A stretch of 64,000 bases of DNA from Paramecium sonneborni (GCA_905182985.1 CAJJDN010000095.1:205885-269884); one strand, 5' to 3'. Counted from the stretch's first letter, positions 1 through 13,131 are shown. Numbers and translations are program-made. Notes: generated by a model not told the origin, from the sequence alone.

Positions 1-135
1 CATCCCGTTGATACTAATTAGAAAGAGTTTAGGATTAGTAAATCAATTGATCAACATTATCAAATAGTGTATCAATAAGCTAAATAACTTTAGGAATCAT
101 TAGTTATGTATTAAAATAATTTTTATGTAATAATT
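1..135 (+). CDS. possible 3' end of a gene entering from the left edge
   Basis: Read in frame from base 1 with TAA/TAG as Gln, the first ~110 bases give a plausible Gln- and Lys-rich C-terminal segment (HPVDTNQKEFRISKSIDQ...). The frame then continues into low-complexity AT-rich sequence that overlaps the 3' end of the next gene, so a final intron or the stop must lie near 110-170. I could not fix the stop. Function is unknown and the call rests only on amino acid composition. Confidence 0.3.
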
Positions 136-136
136 A

Positions 137-783
137 TCATAGTTTATATTTTTTTTTTTAATTGCTTGATAATTCCTTCTCCATGCCTTTGGGTCTCACT
201 AAAATTTCTTAACCTTATAAAACACTTTTCATAATTTATTCATCTAAAACATATTAATGTTTTAAAAACATAGTTCTAGTTGTACTACCTAATTTGTATT
301 TGAACATTGGTATTCTCAATGAAGGATGGATAAAATATGTAAAACCTCTAAAATTTTCAATATCAAGGGAGAATGTTTTGCTATTCAATCCAAATAGAGA
401 ATAAGAATCCATCACAATTGATTTTCCATTTGGTGATAACCACAAATTAAAAAGAGTTTTATTAGTTTTCCAATAAAAAAAAACCATTCCTATACCAAGG
501 GCAGCCATTATAATAATTGAATTTTCCATTCCAGATCTATATGAAGCTGCAGTTAAATCTTAGATGAATAATAAAACATTAGAATACCATTTAATGCATA
601 TTAGGAATTTTCTTTGTCTTAGATATATTAATAAGCATTATATCCAATCAATCCCAAGTAAAATAAATTGAAAAATTTAATGTTTCTTCCCTCTGTTGAT
701 TTATAAATAGTTAATAGGTCTCCATTTGGAAATTTAGATGGATCAATATAGACACTAAATTTATTGATTATTTTATAAATCAT
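137..783 (-). CDS. small two-pass membrane protein (TMEM223/TMEM70-like shape)
   Basis: The start ATG is at 783 and the stop TGA at 137-139. One 41-nt intron (GTATTC...CTGCAG) lies just upstream of the segment SYRSGMENS; removing it gives 606 nt, or 201 residues. Two hydrophobic stretches are visible, one near residues 35-50 (KFFNLFYLGLIGYNAY) and one near 75-95 (IIIMAALGIGMVFFYW). They are followed by a basic, hydrophilic C-terminus. The arrangement of two close membrane helices followed by a soluble tail resembles small mitochondrial TMEM223/TMEM70-type proteins, but I see no diagnostic motif. The gene is certain as an ORF; its function is not. Confidence 0.65.
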
Positions 784-988
784 TAAAAAGATGGATATAA
801 GAATTAAAATATTTCTTTATTTGATGATGAGTTTTGAATGAAATAATGATATATTTGAAGGATTTGAAATCATTTTAATGAAATTTTATACATAATATAA
901 ATTTTTAGTTCCAAAATAGAAGACTATGCTTATAATATATTAAGGGGATGTAATTTATATCAGAAATAAATTTAATTAAGAGTGATAG

Positions 989-1897
989 ATGAGCTTATCT
1001 CATATTTTTGGATATATAAAAAGCTTAGAATCAAAAAATTCCTTACAAATAGCTATAGCCTATATTTTGATTGCTTACTTTTTTCATGCTGTTTAAATAA
1101 CATTTTACAAATCAGGACATTTTAATATAGTACCATAAAGTTTATTTTTGAGATCCTTTATTTCAATAATCTTTTTATTTTTATTCTAATGGAAAGAAAA
1201 CTTTTATCCAAAGAATAGAACTAAATATTTATTACAATCATAAACGTTAGGTGCCTTAGGATCTTTATTTTATTTTTATGGAATTAATTTTATTTCCCTT
1301 TCAGAGGGAGCTATTTTATTTGCCACAAATTCAATTTGGAGTTAATTAATGGTGAGTTTCATGAATGGAGAAAGAATCACAAAATCTCGATTTTTGAATT
1401 CTATTATATGTATAATTGGCATAGTGTTAGTTGTCAACCCGACAATCACAGTAGAAGACCCTTTTATGCATATAATTGGTTGTTCCTGTATCTTGATTTG
1501 TAGTGTGATTTAATCACTCGGATTTATTATAATGAAAAAGATTGGTACTGAAGTTCCATCTACAATTACTACATCATATTTTCATATAATGGTCATTATT
1601 ACTTCAAGTTTACAATAATAATACATAGGTAGATTTGAGTATTTTAATGGTTATTTTTATTACATAGCAGGATTTGCTGTTTTTACTATGTTGGGTTAAT
1701 TAATTTAATTTAGAGCATAAACATTAGTGACATATGATAAATTATGTAATTATACTTACTCATAAACATTGTATATTATTATAATAGACTATGTCATTTT
1801 CAATAAAATACTTAGTTTGAATGGGATTATAGGTGGAAGTTTGATTTTATTTGGTGTTTTCAAATAATTAGCAGAAGATAAGAAATCAAGAAATTGA
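989..1897 (+). CDS. EamA/DMT-family membrane transporter (SLC35G-like)
   Basis: This is an uninterrupted frame of 302 residues ending in TGA. The protein is almost entirely hydrophobic helices, about ten in number, in the two-fold repeated pattern of the drug/metabolite transporter superfamily. Typical EamA features are seen: an early IAIAYILIAYFFHAVQ helix, LRSFISIIFLF, a YGINFISLSEGAILFATN segment, and a second half with IIGCSCILICSVIQSLGF. The family moves small metabolites or nucleotide sugars across cell or organelle membranes; the substrate here cannot be read from sequence. The C-terminus is short and charged (QLAEDKKSRN). Confidence 0.8.
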
Positions 1898-1998
1898 TAT
1901 ATATATTTGTGTATGAATATGCTAATAATAATATTACATAGATATGTAAATTATATATATATTTAATTGTTTAATTTTCAAAATTTAGTCTTGGTGAA

Positions 1999-3781
1999 AT
2001 GTCTCAAAAAGCATATTAAAGTATAATGGATGCCAACATTTCTGCTACATAATTGTTATAAGAAGGTAAAGAAGATTAAAAACAAATTTAGAAAAATACA
2101 ATTAAGGTTATTAAATATTGAGGAGAATTGAAACTACTCTAAAGTAAGAAAAGGAAGCTCCTACTATTCCATTATCATAAATTAATCATCTACTTTCTGT
2201 GGTAACCAATAATATAGGTTGTTTTTATTACATGTAAAATTTATTCATATTAACATAAGGGTTGATAAATTTCAAGCTGCTGAAAAATATCTCAAATAAT
2301 CTATTGAATATTTATAATTATCAATTCCAGATGAAACTTTACTTATTACTTTAATTAATTTAGTTATTCTCTTTATTAAAAATGAAAAATATTCAGAAGC
2401 TAGCAGATATATTGAATAAAGTTTTACTGAATTAAATTAACTATAAGATCAACAACTTAATCCAAAAATTAGACTATTTTTAGGAGATCATTCTTCCATT
2501 ATGACTTTGTAATCATTAGAAGCTATTTTACTTTTTTATAGTGGATTAACATTTTATGAATTAGGATAATAAAGTAATGCACTTTAAGCTTGGAAAAAAG
2601 TACTTGATATTTTATAATCTAATACTAAATCACCTTATTATATATTAACCAAATCTAAAATTCAAAATTTAGAAGCAGAAAATGTAGCTAAAAATAATAA
2701 AGGTAATTTATATTCAAGTAGGTCACATCTTAAGTCAGATAGAATTAATAAAATTTTAGAACAATATTCTAAAGATAATGAAAAATCAAATTAACAAAGT
2801 TTTCGTTTATTAAGTTAAAAAATCAAAAAAAAAGTAAATTTAATAATATAAAAAGATAGGTAATGAAATGGGTGAGTATCAATAACCAAAATGGTAAAAT
2901 AAAATTGAACATAATGAAAAAAAGATAGAGATAAATAATTATTTTAGTGATTAAAAGAAAATACAATTACAAATTAATGTAAAAGATCTCTTGCATCAAA
3001 AATCTATTACTTAAAGAGATAAAACAAGAGATATACCATTGAGTTCTCATAGCTCTTCTGTTAATTAATAAATTAATAAAGCATTAAAAAAGAGACCTAC
3101 TTAGCATATTGAAATTATTGAAAAGTTAAATAAAACTCATAATGAAATATATAAAAGCTATTTAGCATAAAGAAGTAATAATGGAAGTAAAACCTAACGC
3201 GGAGATTCAAGTATGAATTACTTAATTCAAATTTAGACATTGATATTAGAATCAAAGTAAATGACAAAAGTTCTCATTCCTAGAATACAATTTAGCATAA
3301 TAAAAGTAATGATAAAAAGTCTGTTGATCTTAGAGAATCACCTGAGTTATGTGGAAGTCCTTAATAATTTTTTAATATGCTTTAATCAACATAAAGTGTA
3401 ATTAAAAGCCAATTAATGAGATCTGGAAGTTAAGGAAGTGTATCTTAAACATCTCCTTTTAGATTAGCTTAAAGTTAAGGAGATTAACCTAAAAATAATC
3501 CCAAATAACCTTTTGATTATGCAAAAACTCATAGACCTATGGTTGATACATATGATAAAGCAATAAAAGAATTATATTAAAATTAATATGTTCAAATAGA
3601 AAATAAAAAATTCAATAGAATATTTGATTTAGCTCAAAGTGTTAAAAATAGAATATCAAATATTAATAAAATGCTAATACAATAAGAAAAGAGTTAGTAA
3701 AGCCTTTAAAAATAATTTTAAGAAGAGTTTAATTAATCAAATGATGAAGATAGTTGTGAGACTATCATTAGTATGGACTGA
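1999..3781 (+). CDS. TPR-like protein with low-complexity Ser/Gln-rich C-terminus
   Basis: The start is at 1999 (MSQKAYQSIMDANIS) and the stop TGA at 3779-3781. At least three short introns are needed. One lies at ~2232 (GTAAAATTTATTC...ATAAG) and joins into VDKFQAAEKYLKQSIEYLQ; another lies at ~2833 (GTAAATTT...GATAG). The first third shows helical pairs of tetratricopeptide type (KFQAAEKYL, YSEASRYIEQSF, ALQAWKKVLDIL). The rest is hydrophilic and rich in Ser, Asn, Gln and Lys. A scaffold or adaptor role is possible but not shown. One frame change near 3190-3210 implies another intron that I did not place. Confidence 0.6.
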
Positions 3782-3836
3782 ATTATGTAAAATATAATCA
3801 CTATTAATAAAAAATATATATCCGATAATTAATTTG

Positions 3837-5836
3837 ATGGATTAAACTATTGATATGAATTAAGACAATAATCCTGGTTCACATATCTTAGTAGACCTTT
3901 AGAATCTTGAACTTCAATACTCATAACCAAGAAAAAATTAGGATGACAAATATACAATATATTTCTTGTTTTTTCAAGGAATTGTTTTATTAATTTCTTT
4001 AGTGAGTCTTTCAATTGGAAACTAAAAACAATTAGGAAAACCTATTGATTCGAATGGTATTAACATGTATTCTAAATTATGAGGAAATATTTGTGGAGTA
4101 AGTCTAGGATTTGAATAGTACAAATATATTTATTTTACAAATCCGGTAAATGATAAAGATTTAAATATAACAGTTTGTGTAAGGGAATGTCCGTTAAATT
4201 AAAATTATCTTAATGGTTTTAAATATAATATTTCTTAGACTCTTTTGAATTATAATGTATACCAAACCAATTTATTTCAACATGCAAAAATACTCTATCT
4301 ACTCAAAACTTCAATTTGTTATACTATGATACTCTACATTTTGAAAATATCTGTTTACCAAATAATCCAAAATATTTAAATAATGTTTTGAATGCTATAA
4401 ACAAATCTTAAATTCTATTATTTTTTTAGGATTTCAATTATGGAATTCAAATAATTATTTGTACATTTTTGTTTTGTCTATTGCTTAAGTATTTATATAG
4501 ATAGATTTAATAGCTAAATAGTATATTTTTTGATTATAAAATTATAAAAGAAAATTATTTGGGTGATCTTAGTTGCATTAATCATTAGCCTCATCATATT
4601 AGCTTTAATAAGTCTTATTCATTACTTTTATGAAAATAGAATTTAATAAATCAAACAACATCAAAATTAAAAATTAACACTATCAGAAATAATTAATATT
4701 GTACAAACATAAAATTACAAATTTTAAGCTATTTAATTTCCTTTAATTTTCAGTGCTTTTTTTGTTATTATGGCAATATATTATATTTTGGATTTTATTT
4801 TGAATTATAAGAAATATAGGAATATAGGATTAAAAATTGCGATAATTAATTATTTTTATGATTATCCTTAACAAACTTAACTAAATTCACACTACAAATC
4901 TATGTTTAAAATTTTTTATTTAATACCGATTTTCATAGTATTAATTTTAGTAACAATTTTCTTCCTTTGGGTTTTTATTGCAAAGTAACTAAGCTTTTTA
5001 ATTTAGCTCTATTTTAACTATTGGAAGTTTATCAATATATAAATATCCATTTGATGCTTTTCAGCCAAATTGGATAACATATATATTTGGAATAACACAT
5101 ATTTTAGAGTTAATTCTAATCTTTTTGATAGTATCAGGTTTAAGTAAATTTCTTACAATTGGTCTCATAATGGAAAATTATAGATTTTTTATCAATTAAG
5201 ATCAAAGATATAAATAACTTAATGAATATAAATCTATTTGGAAAATTCTTTAATATAATTTTACCCATTTTGGAACTATAATTTCTGGTTAAATTTTGAT
5301 AATATTCTTAAAAATACCAAAAATTCTTGTTAGAATATATTTATGGATTGTTAAATCTATATATTCAAATTATCAAACACCAAATTTGATATCAAATATT
5401 CTATCTATCAATGATAGGGCATACTTACTTTCATATTTAAAAGCTAAATAATTCTTATCTAATACAAAATCCTAATATATATTTGATTAGAAAATGATGG
5501 ATTAGTAATAGATTTATTAACATGGGAAATAGTTAACTGATACCTGTTGTTTTGCCATTTCAAATTTTTGCTTGTTTTTTACTTATATACTCTTGAAAAT
5601 GACTAAAACAACAATAATTATTTAAGAACCAAACAACTTTCTTTTTTTATCGTTTTTTTCTTCCTATTTTGTACATTTATATGGTTATTTAGATGACAAA
5701 ATTTTTTACTAATATTTACGGAATTACAATTGATATTTTAGAGATATTATTATATAGAGATGCAACAAGTGATGGTAAAATTGTAGGAAAAAGTGTTAAA
5801 ATACCAATAAGACTTTTAAGAGATGAAATAATATGA
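3837..5836 (+). CDS. choline transporter-like (CTL/SLC44) multi-pass protein
   Basis: The start ATG is at 3837 and the stop at 5834-5836. After an N-terminal cytosolic segment comes a first membrane helix (IYFLFFQGIVLLISLVS). An extracellular segment follows with the CTL-type signature GKPIDSNGNICG...YKYIYFTNP...VCVRECP. That signature reads through only after removing a 27-nt intron (GTATTAAC...TTATGAG) that carries an in-frame TGA. Several more hydrophobic helices follow. The late motif FTHFGTIISGQILIIFLKIP matches the conserved CTL segment (xxHxGSlxxGsliL). At least three further frame changes between 4300 and 5000 are best explained by more short introns. The family mediates choline or ethanolamine transport; here that is inferred only from homology. 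Confidence 0.75.
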
Positions 5837-5955
5837 TATAATGATTTATAAATAATTATTAAAAGATATCTTATTAAAAACTAATTTAAGAGTGATTTTC
5901 TTATGAGAATGGAGTAAAATATAAACATCTTTGTATCATCATAAAAATAAATTTA

Positions 5956-6679
5956 ATGAATTAACAATAAGAAATAAGTGCTAAAGAAAATAGTGCAGAT
6001 TTTTCAACAACGTAATAAGAATGTAGAAATGGTAATGCTGCAGAGCATTAACTATCAAAAAAAGAACAATTTTTACTTAAGTGTACTAAACATTAAGACA
6101 TTATGATCTACAAAAAGAGGTATTAAATTGGTGATAGTGTATTAATCAAGACAACTAATCAAATAGAATAGATTGGATTGATTTAAAATTTTTATAGTTA
6201 TCAACAAGATGATAAAACAATAGTTCCTTTAGTTGAAGTTTAATGGTAAATCTAAATTGTTTCATTTCAGGTATTGTACTTATTAAGATCTTGCAGACTC
6301 AATAGATAAAGACTCATTTTCAGAATGTGAGTTATTTTTAACTGATTAAACTACTATTCTATTTATTGATTGCATCTAGGCAAAATGTTTTGTTATGAAT
6401 ATAGATGAATTTGAAAATACTGGAACATCAAATGCTTATTTTACTAGAGCAAAATATAATACTTTGACTAAACAATTAGAACCTCCAATTTCTTAATGGA
6501 AAAAGGTTTGTATTTGTGAATAGCCTTAAAATCCTGTAAATTATTTATTTAATTTTTAGGATTTATTATATATCTAATGTGATCAATGTAATAAATGGTT
6601 TCATTTATCATGCATGGGATTAACATAAGAATAAGCAAATTAAATGGAACAATATAGTTGCAAAATTTGTAAAAAATGA
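5956..6679 (+). CDS. BAH-domain and PHD-finger chromatin reader
   Basis: This gene encodes 224 residues once two introns are removed: 25 nt at ~6246 and 24 nt at ~6537. The coding length is then exactly divisible by three. An N-terminal BAH-like domain contains YQIGDSVLIKT, VPLVEVQWYCTYQDL and SECELFLTDQ...CIQAKCFV, the strand order seen in BAH domains. The C-terminus is a C4HC3 PHD finger: CIC, CDQCNKWFHLSC and CKICKK, with Trp and Phe in the usual aromatic positions. BAH-PHD proteins of this small size (SHL/EBS-like) read histone H3 methylation in the nucleus. It lies just downstream of the CTL gene on the same strand. Confidence 0.85.
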
Positions 6680-6869
6680 GTGTATATTTTTATTCAAATT
6701 ATAAACTTATTCATCAATTTATTTGCATTTACTTTACTTATAATAGATCTAATGTTATCTATTTTTTTTATAGCATTTATTTCTTTTATTGGATTGTATT
6801 TCTAATTTTATTATAATTTCTTTTAAATAGAAATGCTTTGTCCATATAATGAATTTAATTTTGCTAAAC

Positions 6870-9800
6870 TCATAAAAATATTATCATACCTTCAGTCTCA
6901 CTAATTATGGATTCATCCAAAAATAATTGATTATCTTCTTCATCTGGAAATTTCTTATTTCTTTTAACGATACGTTTCATTGATGTTTAAGGTCTTCCAG
7001 AGTATTCTTTTGAATGTTCAAACTTTTCATTTGTCAAACTATTAGTGTTGTTTTATACTTACTTATAGTTTTCTAAATTTCCTAATTCTTCAGTCAATTT
7101 AGATATTTATTAATAAGGCTAGCGTGGAATTTAATTCATAATATAGTCTGAAGTGGCTCTAAAGGACTACATTCATTAAATTTAATATCATTTAGTACTT
7201 TAAGATAGTGATTGTATATAATTTAATGTTATTAATTCTGCTATTTCAAATTTGAAATCTTAAAACCTATTAGATTATCTGATTTTTATCTAAGAATAAT
7301 TAATAAAATACTTAATTATTGCAATCTATTTTGATCTGATCTTAATTTTATTGTTAAATTCTTGTATTCATCAAATTATATAAATACTTTATTAATTAGA
7401 AGATTCTATTTCATTTGATATATTTCTACTTTGTATTCTGTCTCTAAATGATTCCATGATTAAATTTAAATGATTGAGTCTCTTCTCATTTTAATATTAT
7501 TAATTATGATTTTGATTATCTAATTTGCTAAAAGGTTCATCTTGATAATTTTTATCTACTTCTTAAATAAAATGTTTAATCTAATTGTAATCAATTTAAT
7601 GTTTAAAATCAGAACTTATTTTCCTATTAATAGATGGCTAAGAAAGATTAATAATAAACTTACTTTGAAGTGACATGAATTAGTTTTTCTTTACTTTTCT
7701 ATTGCAATATAAGGTTTGGTATCGGCAACATCTTCATTTATTTTGTTAATTTTAATCCATAATTTCTTATTTGCACTTTATCTTTAAGTATTTTAAGAAG
7801 TTCCTCTATTTAAGTAAGAAGTATCTATACGACTTGTTGGTCTGTTAGTAGTTAAAGCTGACTCAGAAGTTAGTTTATTTGATTTCAACATATAAATAAA
7901 TAAAATTCATAAATAGTAATTCCTTTTAACTAAATATGGTTTATTATAATTGCTTTAGTTACTTAACATGCTGTTTTTTTAATTGCTATCGAAATAATCA
8001 TTTGAAAAATATTTGCTATTTTACACCATGTTTGTAGGTGTCTAATTAGTTGAAAAATTTAACTAAGTATTATTCATAATATTTGAAGTATTTAGTTAAA
8101 TTTTATTACAATTAATATTTCTGCTAATCAAACTATCAAGATGATCAAGAGATAACAAAATTGTATTTGCTGAAATCTCATTCATTTAAATCTTACTTAT
8201 ATCAAAAATTTATAATTTTCCAAATATTTCTTCAATCTTTTTCTAAATTTTGATTAATTAGGAATTAAAATCAATTATTAAACTATTATATATAATATAT
8301 TTACTTTTCATAATATTCCACATCTGCTTATACTTTTATTTATAATGTATTATATTTTTGTTATATCTAATTCACATTTTACAACTCATCAATCTATTTA
8401 AAGTATTAATTATTCAAGTCTTAATTTATTTAATTTTAATCTATTATCTATTATTATAACTATTCCATTTATTCAACTTATTCTTGTCTTTCCTATTAAA
8501 GTTTTTCTACAGTCTAATTTAAATCATAAATCTACTAATTTAAATTAGCTTCCTTCTCTATGATATCTGAATTTTATTAGAGTAACTCTTAATACTATTA
8601 AGTTATTGTAATTAATTATTTATTCTACTATTCTATCTAAAATAATTAATTGTTTAACTTCTCTTAATACTCTCCTAATTTCTAATGCAAAATCAATTAC
8701 TATTAAAAATCTTAAAGAGTTTATTTATTGATTCTAATCATCTAATCTAAACCTTATTATTATTTTTGAATAAAATTAGTATTTCTTGATGATTTTAAAT
8801 TACTATCAAATTCACAAACACTTTGATTATCCTAAATCTGAGTAAATTATAATTAACTTTGTTTATCATCAGATTGTCTAACAATCATTTAAATTTAAGA
8901 TGCACTATCATTAAATTTCCTACTTAAATCTTTATTTTGCTATTCATAATCTTATAGTTATCTTTGCAATATAGTAATTTATGATTGATATTTCATAATT
9001 TCATCTTATAATAAACTTTTGCTTCTATTTTACATTTCATTTAGTTCTTTTATGAAATCCTCCTTCTCCATCAATTCAACATTATACTATTCAATCTACT
9101 TTTATAATTATAAAATCATTATTTTTGCTTCCTTTTATTTTAAATCTTTTTAATCATTTTGTTATTTTAATTATTCAGCAATATCTTTCTATTTATCAAC
9201 ATAATCTAATAAAGATTCTTTTTCTTATTCTAATTAATTAATTGTTTAATTTGCTAATGTAAGTTTAGAAATAGCTTATTCAATAGATGTACTTAATTCT
9301 TAATTCTATCTTTAATATTCTTTAAAGTCCACTTATTCATTTATATTGTTCTCATAATTTTATATTATTACTTATAAATTTTAAATTTATTTTTCATAAT
9401 TATCTTTCTATTTTTTCAATTCCATATAAAAATCAACACATTTTCCACTGTTTTATTTGATAACAAAAACCCCACAATTAAACAATTTTTTTTCCAACTC
9501 CAATTTCAATAAGTTATTATAAACAATTAATTATTCATAAGATTAGTGTTCACTCTCAATTGATTGATTATGATTACTATAATGTGTTGATTAAGTTGAT
9601 TATAATGGAGCATATTATTATTTCAATTTATTCAAATATGAATTAGGTTAACTTGGTGATTTCTTTTTAGTATAATTGTTAGGTGGTAGGCTACTATTAT
9701 GGTAATTATTAATATAATTTGAATCTTGATTAGATTTTTTAGTATTCTAATTACCAATCTAATTATAATTCTAAGGAGCAAAAGTATATTCTCTATGTGA

Positions 9801-9881
9801 ATAATGAATGCTAGATGGTTTTTATTTTTATTATGAGACATCTACTGCTTAACAATAATTGTCAATATAATTTAAATTCAT
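6870..9881 (-). CDS. long coiled-coil protein
   Basis: The start ATG at 9881 gives MNLNYIDNYCQAVDVSQQ, and the frame is open for about 1,000 codons to TGA at 6870-6872. After ~110 residues of Asn/Ser/Tyr-rich sequence the protein becomes a near-continuous heptad-type coiled coil rich in Gln, Glu, Lys and Leu (LEQEKESLLDYVDKQKDIAEQ). The last codons before the stop include GTATGA, so a terminal intron could extend the protein slightly. No catalytic motif is seen. Such proteins in ciliates are often cytoskeletal or basal-body linkers, but that is inference. A short standard-code frame at 9632-9841 is an out-of-frame shadow of this gene. Confidence 0.65.
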
Positions 9882-9897
9882 TAATATTTTTATTAAC

Positions 9898-10107
9898 TCA
9901 AATATCATCATAAGCATTCTTGATTCCCTATTTAAAAGTATTAAATATTGTTGAAATTGTTTTCTCACTTTTGTTTAGTTCTTCTTTCAAAGGCAAGAAT
10001 AACTTATGATGCAAAGAAAAGTAATATGCTTGATCTAAGTTAATTGCAAAATAAAATCCTGCTGTAAATCCAATTAATAAGTGTCCAACTTACAATTTAG
10101 TTATCAT
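9898..10107 (-). CDS. 69-residue single-pass membrane microprotein
   Basis: A complete ORF of 70 codons runs from ATG at 10107 to TGA at 9898, without introns. The N-terminus holds one membrane helix (VGHLLIGFTAGFYFAINLD) followed by an amphipathic, charged tail (LPLKEELNKSEKTISTIF...). It lies between two minus-strand genes with only 16 bases to the start of the coiled-coil gene, as expected of a genuine compact gene. The GFTxGxYxAxNxD pattern vaguely recalls short mitochondrial proteins of the STMP1 type, but the similarity is too weak to assign. Confidence 0.55.
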
Positions 10108-10267
10108 TTATATTTTTTTATTAAAATTATTAATGGTTAATAGAGTATTCTAAAATTGTATTAAGAAATAATATGATTTAATAATAAAACTTTATTATAA
10201 ATACCCTGATCAAATTATTTATATTTACTTAGTAGAATTTATTATATATATAATAGTAATAATAACT

Positions 10268-12406
10268 TCATATTTTTAGATCTTAAACACTCTATCTTTG
10301 TTAAAAATCCTTTTTAAAATGCGCAGTTTCAGTAAAAAATGTTTGATTATCATTTTCCTTATCTTATAATGATTTTCTTGTATTACACATCCTAGTCTAT
10401 TAGGTTTATGAAGTATTGAGATGTTATTTTAATTTTGTCTCTGATTTTACAGAACTTATAGATTAATTTCTACTTTCTAATCTATTTTATAAATTTCCTT
10501 GTCTCAAATTAATATTAGGTTTGAATGTTAACTCTTTGTCATATTCTTATTATATTAAATTTAAAGTTCGCTTTCTTTTATTAACATGGTTTTTCATTCT
10601 TTCATAAAGTGATTCATTATTTCCAACACTATTATTTTCTTTGATTTTAGGATTAGTCTTTTATCTTTTTTAACTTTCATCCTAACCTACTTATCTAGAT
10701 TTAGATGATAACATATATAATCGATCAAAAGCAGGTTAAGAACTTGGAGAAAAATTAGAATGAGTATTTATTTTAGGTTTGAATGTACAATTCTCTAATT
10801 ATTTTTCTTCTGATTCAATTTTTTAAAATACTTTTATTTATTATTTCTCTGCTGATTCATTATGTAATCTCACAAAGACTAATTATATATATAATACATT
10901 ATTACTATCTTCTCCACTTCTATCTAATTATCTAAAGGATATTTAAGGTTTAAATGTACATTATTGAAATTCTTTTTCTTCACTTGTTGGTACTAAACTT
11001 AATTTCATATTATTTCTATTTATCGATTCTTAATATAATCGATCAAAAATTTATTCAATAGGTTAATAATTAGAAACAGATTATTATTTATTAATACAAG
11101 GAGTGAATGTACATTAACTAACCTCTTATTTTTATTTAGTTTCTGAAAAGTTATTCTTACAGGCAAGTTAAGTTTTATATAATCTATCAAAAACTTCAGT
11201 GTCGTTAGAACCTAAATTATCTGAATTTATTTATGGCTTAAATGTACATTCTCTTAAATCTTATTTATATTTCTCCTGCTCAAAATATTCTCTATGTCAG
11301 TTAGCAAAATTTTTACTTTTTTACTTTTTAAGATATTCCATCTTAATATAATCTCTCACATGTATCATTCAAACCCATTTAACTTAATTTAGATTTATTC
11401 ACAGAAGATTAATACTCTACTTAACAGGATGACTTTTATGTAATGTTTAATTATTAGATACTGCTCAAAATCTTTTAAGAGTCTGAATAAGAATTTAATA
11501 TTTTAAATGGCTTTGCATATGTCATTTTTGCTATTAATCGAATTAAGCATTAAGGATTTTATTTTCTCTTTTATTTTAATTTCCAATTATCATATATTCT
11601 GTTTGCCATATCAAATGAATCTGAAGCAGTAAGATTTTTTAAATAATCAGATAATTAAAACATCATGTTGTTAGTTGATATGTATGATTTTTCGGTAATT
11701 ATTCCTGTTTCAACTAAATATTCAATAAATTATGCCATTTTATAATTAAATTTATAATCATTTATTTAATCTATTAATAAAGCTATGTCTTCTTAGTTCT
11801 GTATATAATTTTCAATCCTTCTAAAATCTAGACATCACTTTTTTAGTTCTTCCATTCTTGATTATACTTTCTTTGTTATCCGACAAATGTTGAACGATTT
11901 AATTTGCTTAGTGTTCTTTCTTATCTAATTCCTATAATATTCATAATATAATTACTTCAATAATTTATTATTTATCTAGAGAATTTTTCTTAAAGTTACT
12001 TTAAATGTCAATCTAGCATAATATAATTCATATTTTATTATAAGATAAATCATAATCTTCACTTTTTTAAAGTTTCTTGCAATCAATTCAGTTCTCATAT
12101 TCTTTAATTCTTATTTTCTTTCTTTTGCATTTTTAGCTTTACAAAACTAATTTTTTTATTTTTTATCAAACTGTCTTTCAAATTAACTTTTTTGCTATAA
12201 TCTTTAAACTAATTTTTTTTTCTTTATATAAAATTATATTATTTAATATTCTTATTCTTATTTTAGTGATTGTTAAATTTCATTTTGTTAATTTAAGCTT
12301 ATTTTTCTTCATTAATTTATTCATTTTATATTTTAATACTAAAGTAATTTCTTTCATAATAGTTATTTGAAATTGTTTTTAATCTCCATTTTTAATTCAA
12401 AATCAT
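10268..12406 (-). CDS. CTFKPxI-repeat protein, probably cytoskeletal/ciliary
   Basis: The stop TGA is at 10268-10270 and the likely start at 12406, with short introns between 11800 and 12300 that are not fully placed. The N-terminal half is Lys/Asn-rich with a helical domain (DYLKNLTASDSFDMANRIYD). The C-terminal half carries five spaced repeats of C-T-F-K-P-x-I type at about 11240, 11108, 10955, 10782 and 10524. Each is followed 25-40 residues later by a (D/E)RLY or similar motif. This repeat is seen in hydrophilic protist proteins of unknown function. A shorter relative with the same repeat lies at 31038-32697. The start and N-terminal exons are uncertain. Confidence 0.6.
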
Positions 12407-13131
12407 CTTTATATTCTACAAATTTTAAATTGAGCAATTGAGAAATAGCTAAATTTTTTAGAAAATATCATTCATTAAACCGGAAAATATTACAGTAAAA
12501 TAAAAGGCTCAAAGGAATATTTGAAGAATTTTATTTAAAATCTTATAAAAATAGTCATTTTTATATTAGAAAATCTATAATTTTCTGTATCAAATTTTGA
12601 TTTAAACATTGCTTGAATAATTCTTAATTTTTTAATTGAAAATAGTTCTTTAATTTTAATAAAATTTAGTATAATTTTAATAAAATTTGTACTAAATTTT
12701 ATTATTTAATAGAATCACTATAATTATTAGGATTATCAAATATATTAAATTAATTACCTAAATTATCATCATTCCAATCAAAAATAACAATATTTTTATT
12801 ACTATTATTTGATTATATTATCAATTTATTATTAGTTATTTGATTGTATTATCAAATTTGACTTATTTAGAAGAGTATAATTATTTTGAGAGTCATTAAT
12901 AGTTTTTATATTTAATTCACTTTTCTAATATTTTAATTACTTTAATTTAAAAGAACATGATAATTTGTAAATAGTTTTATAATTTCTATTTTTATCTTCT
13001 TTTACAATAGATTGATTTATAGATTGTTAAATAATTATCTGTTTATTAAGATAAATTGAGATTGTTCTTGGAATAGAGCATGATTAAAATAAAGTGATGA
13101 AGTTTTGGATAATTGTTAAATAAATTAATTT
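12407..13131 (-). other. AT-rich interval, possible small degraded ORF
   Basis: The minus strand is open from about 13110 to 12778 with TAA/TAG as Gln and gives a Lys/Asn/Ile-rich peptide. The only in-frame Met candidates overlap the stop of the next gene upstream, and no family features are visible. I treat it as intergenic or degraded sequence rather than a gene. Confidence 0.3.

Noticed and set aside
4051..4095. In-frame TGA in the CTL gene, suggesting a pseudogene or recoding
   Set aside because: Removing a 27-nt GTATTAAC...TTATGAG segment restores the conserved DSNGNICG motif, so it is an ordinary short intron.
9632..9841. Standard-code ORF on the minus strand (69 codons)
   Set aside because: It is an out-of-frame shadow; the ciliate-code frame continues through the region as part of the long coiled-coil gene.
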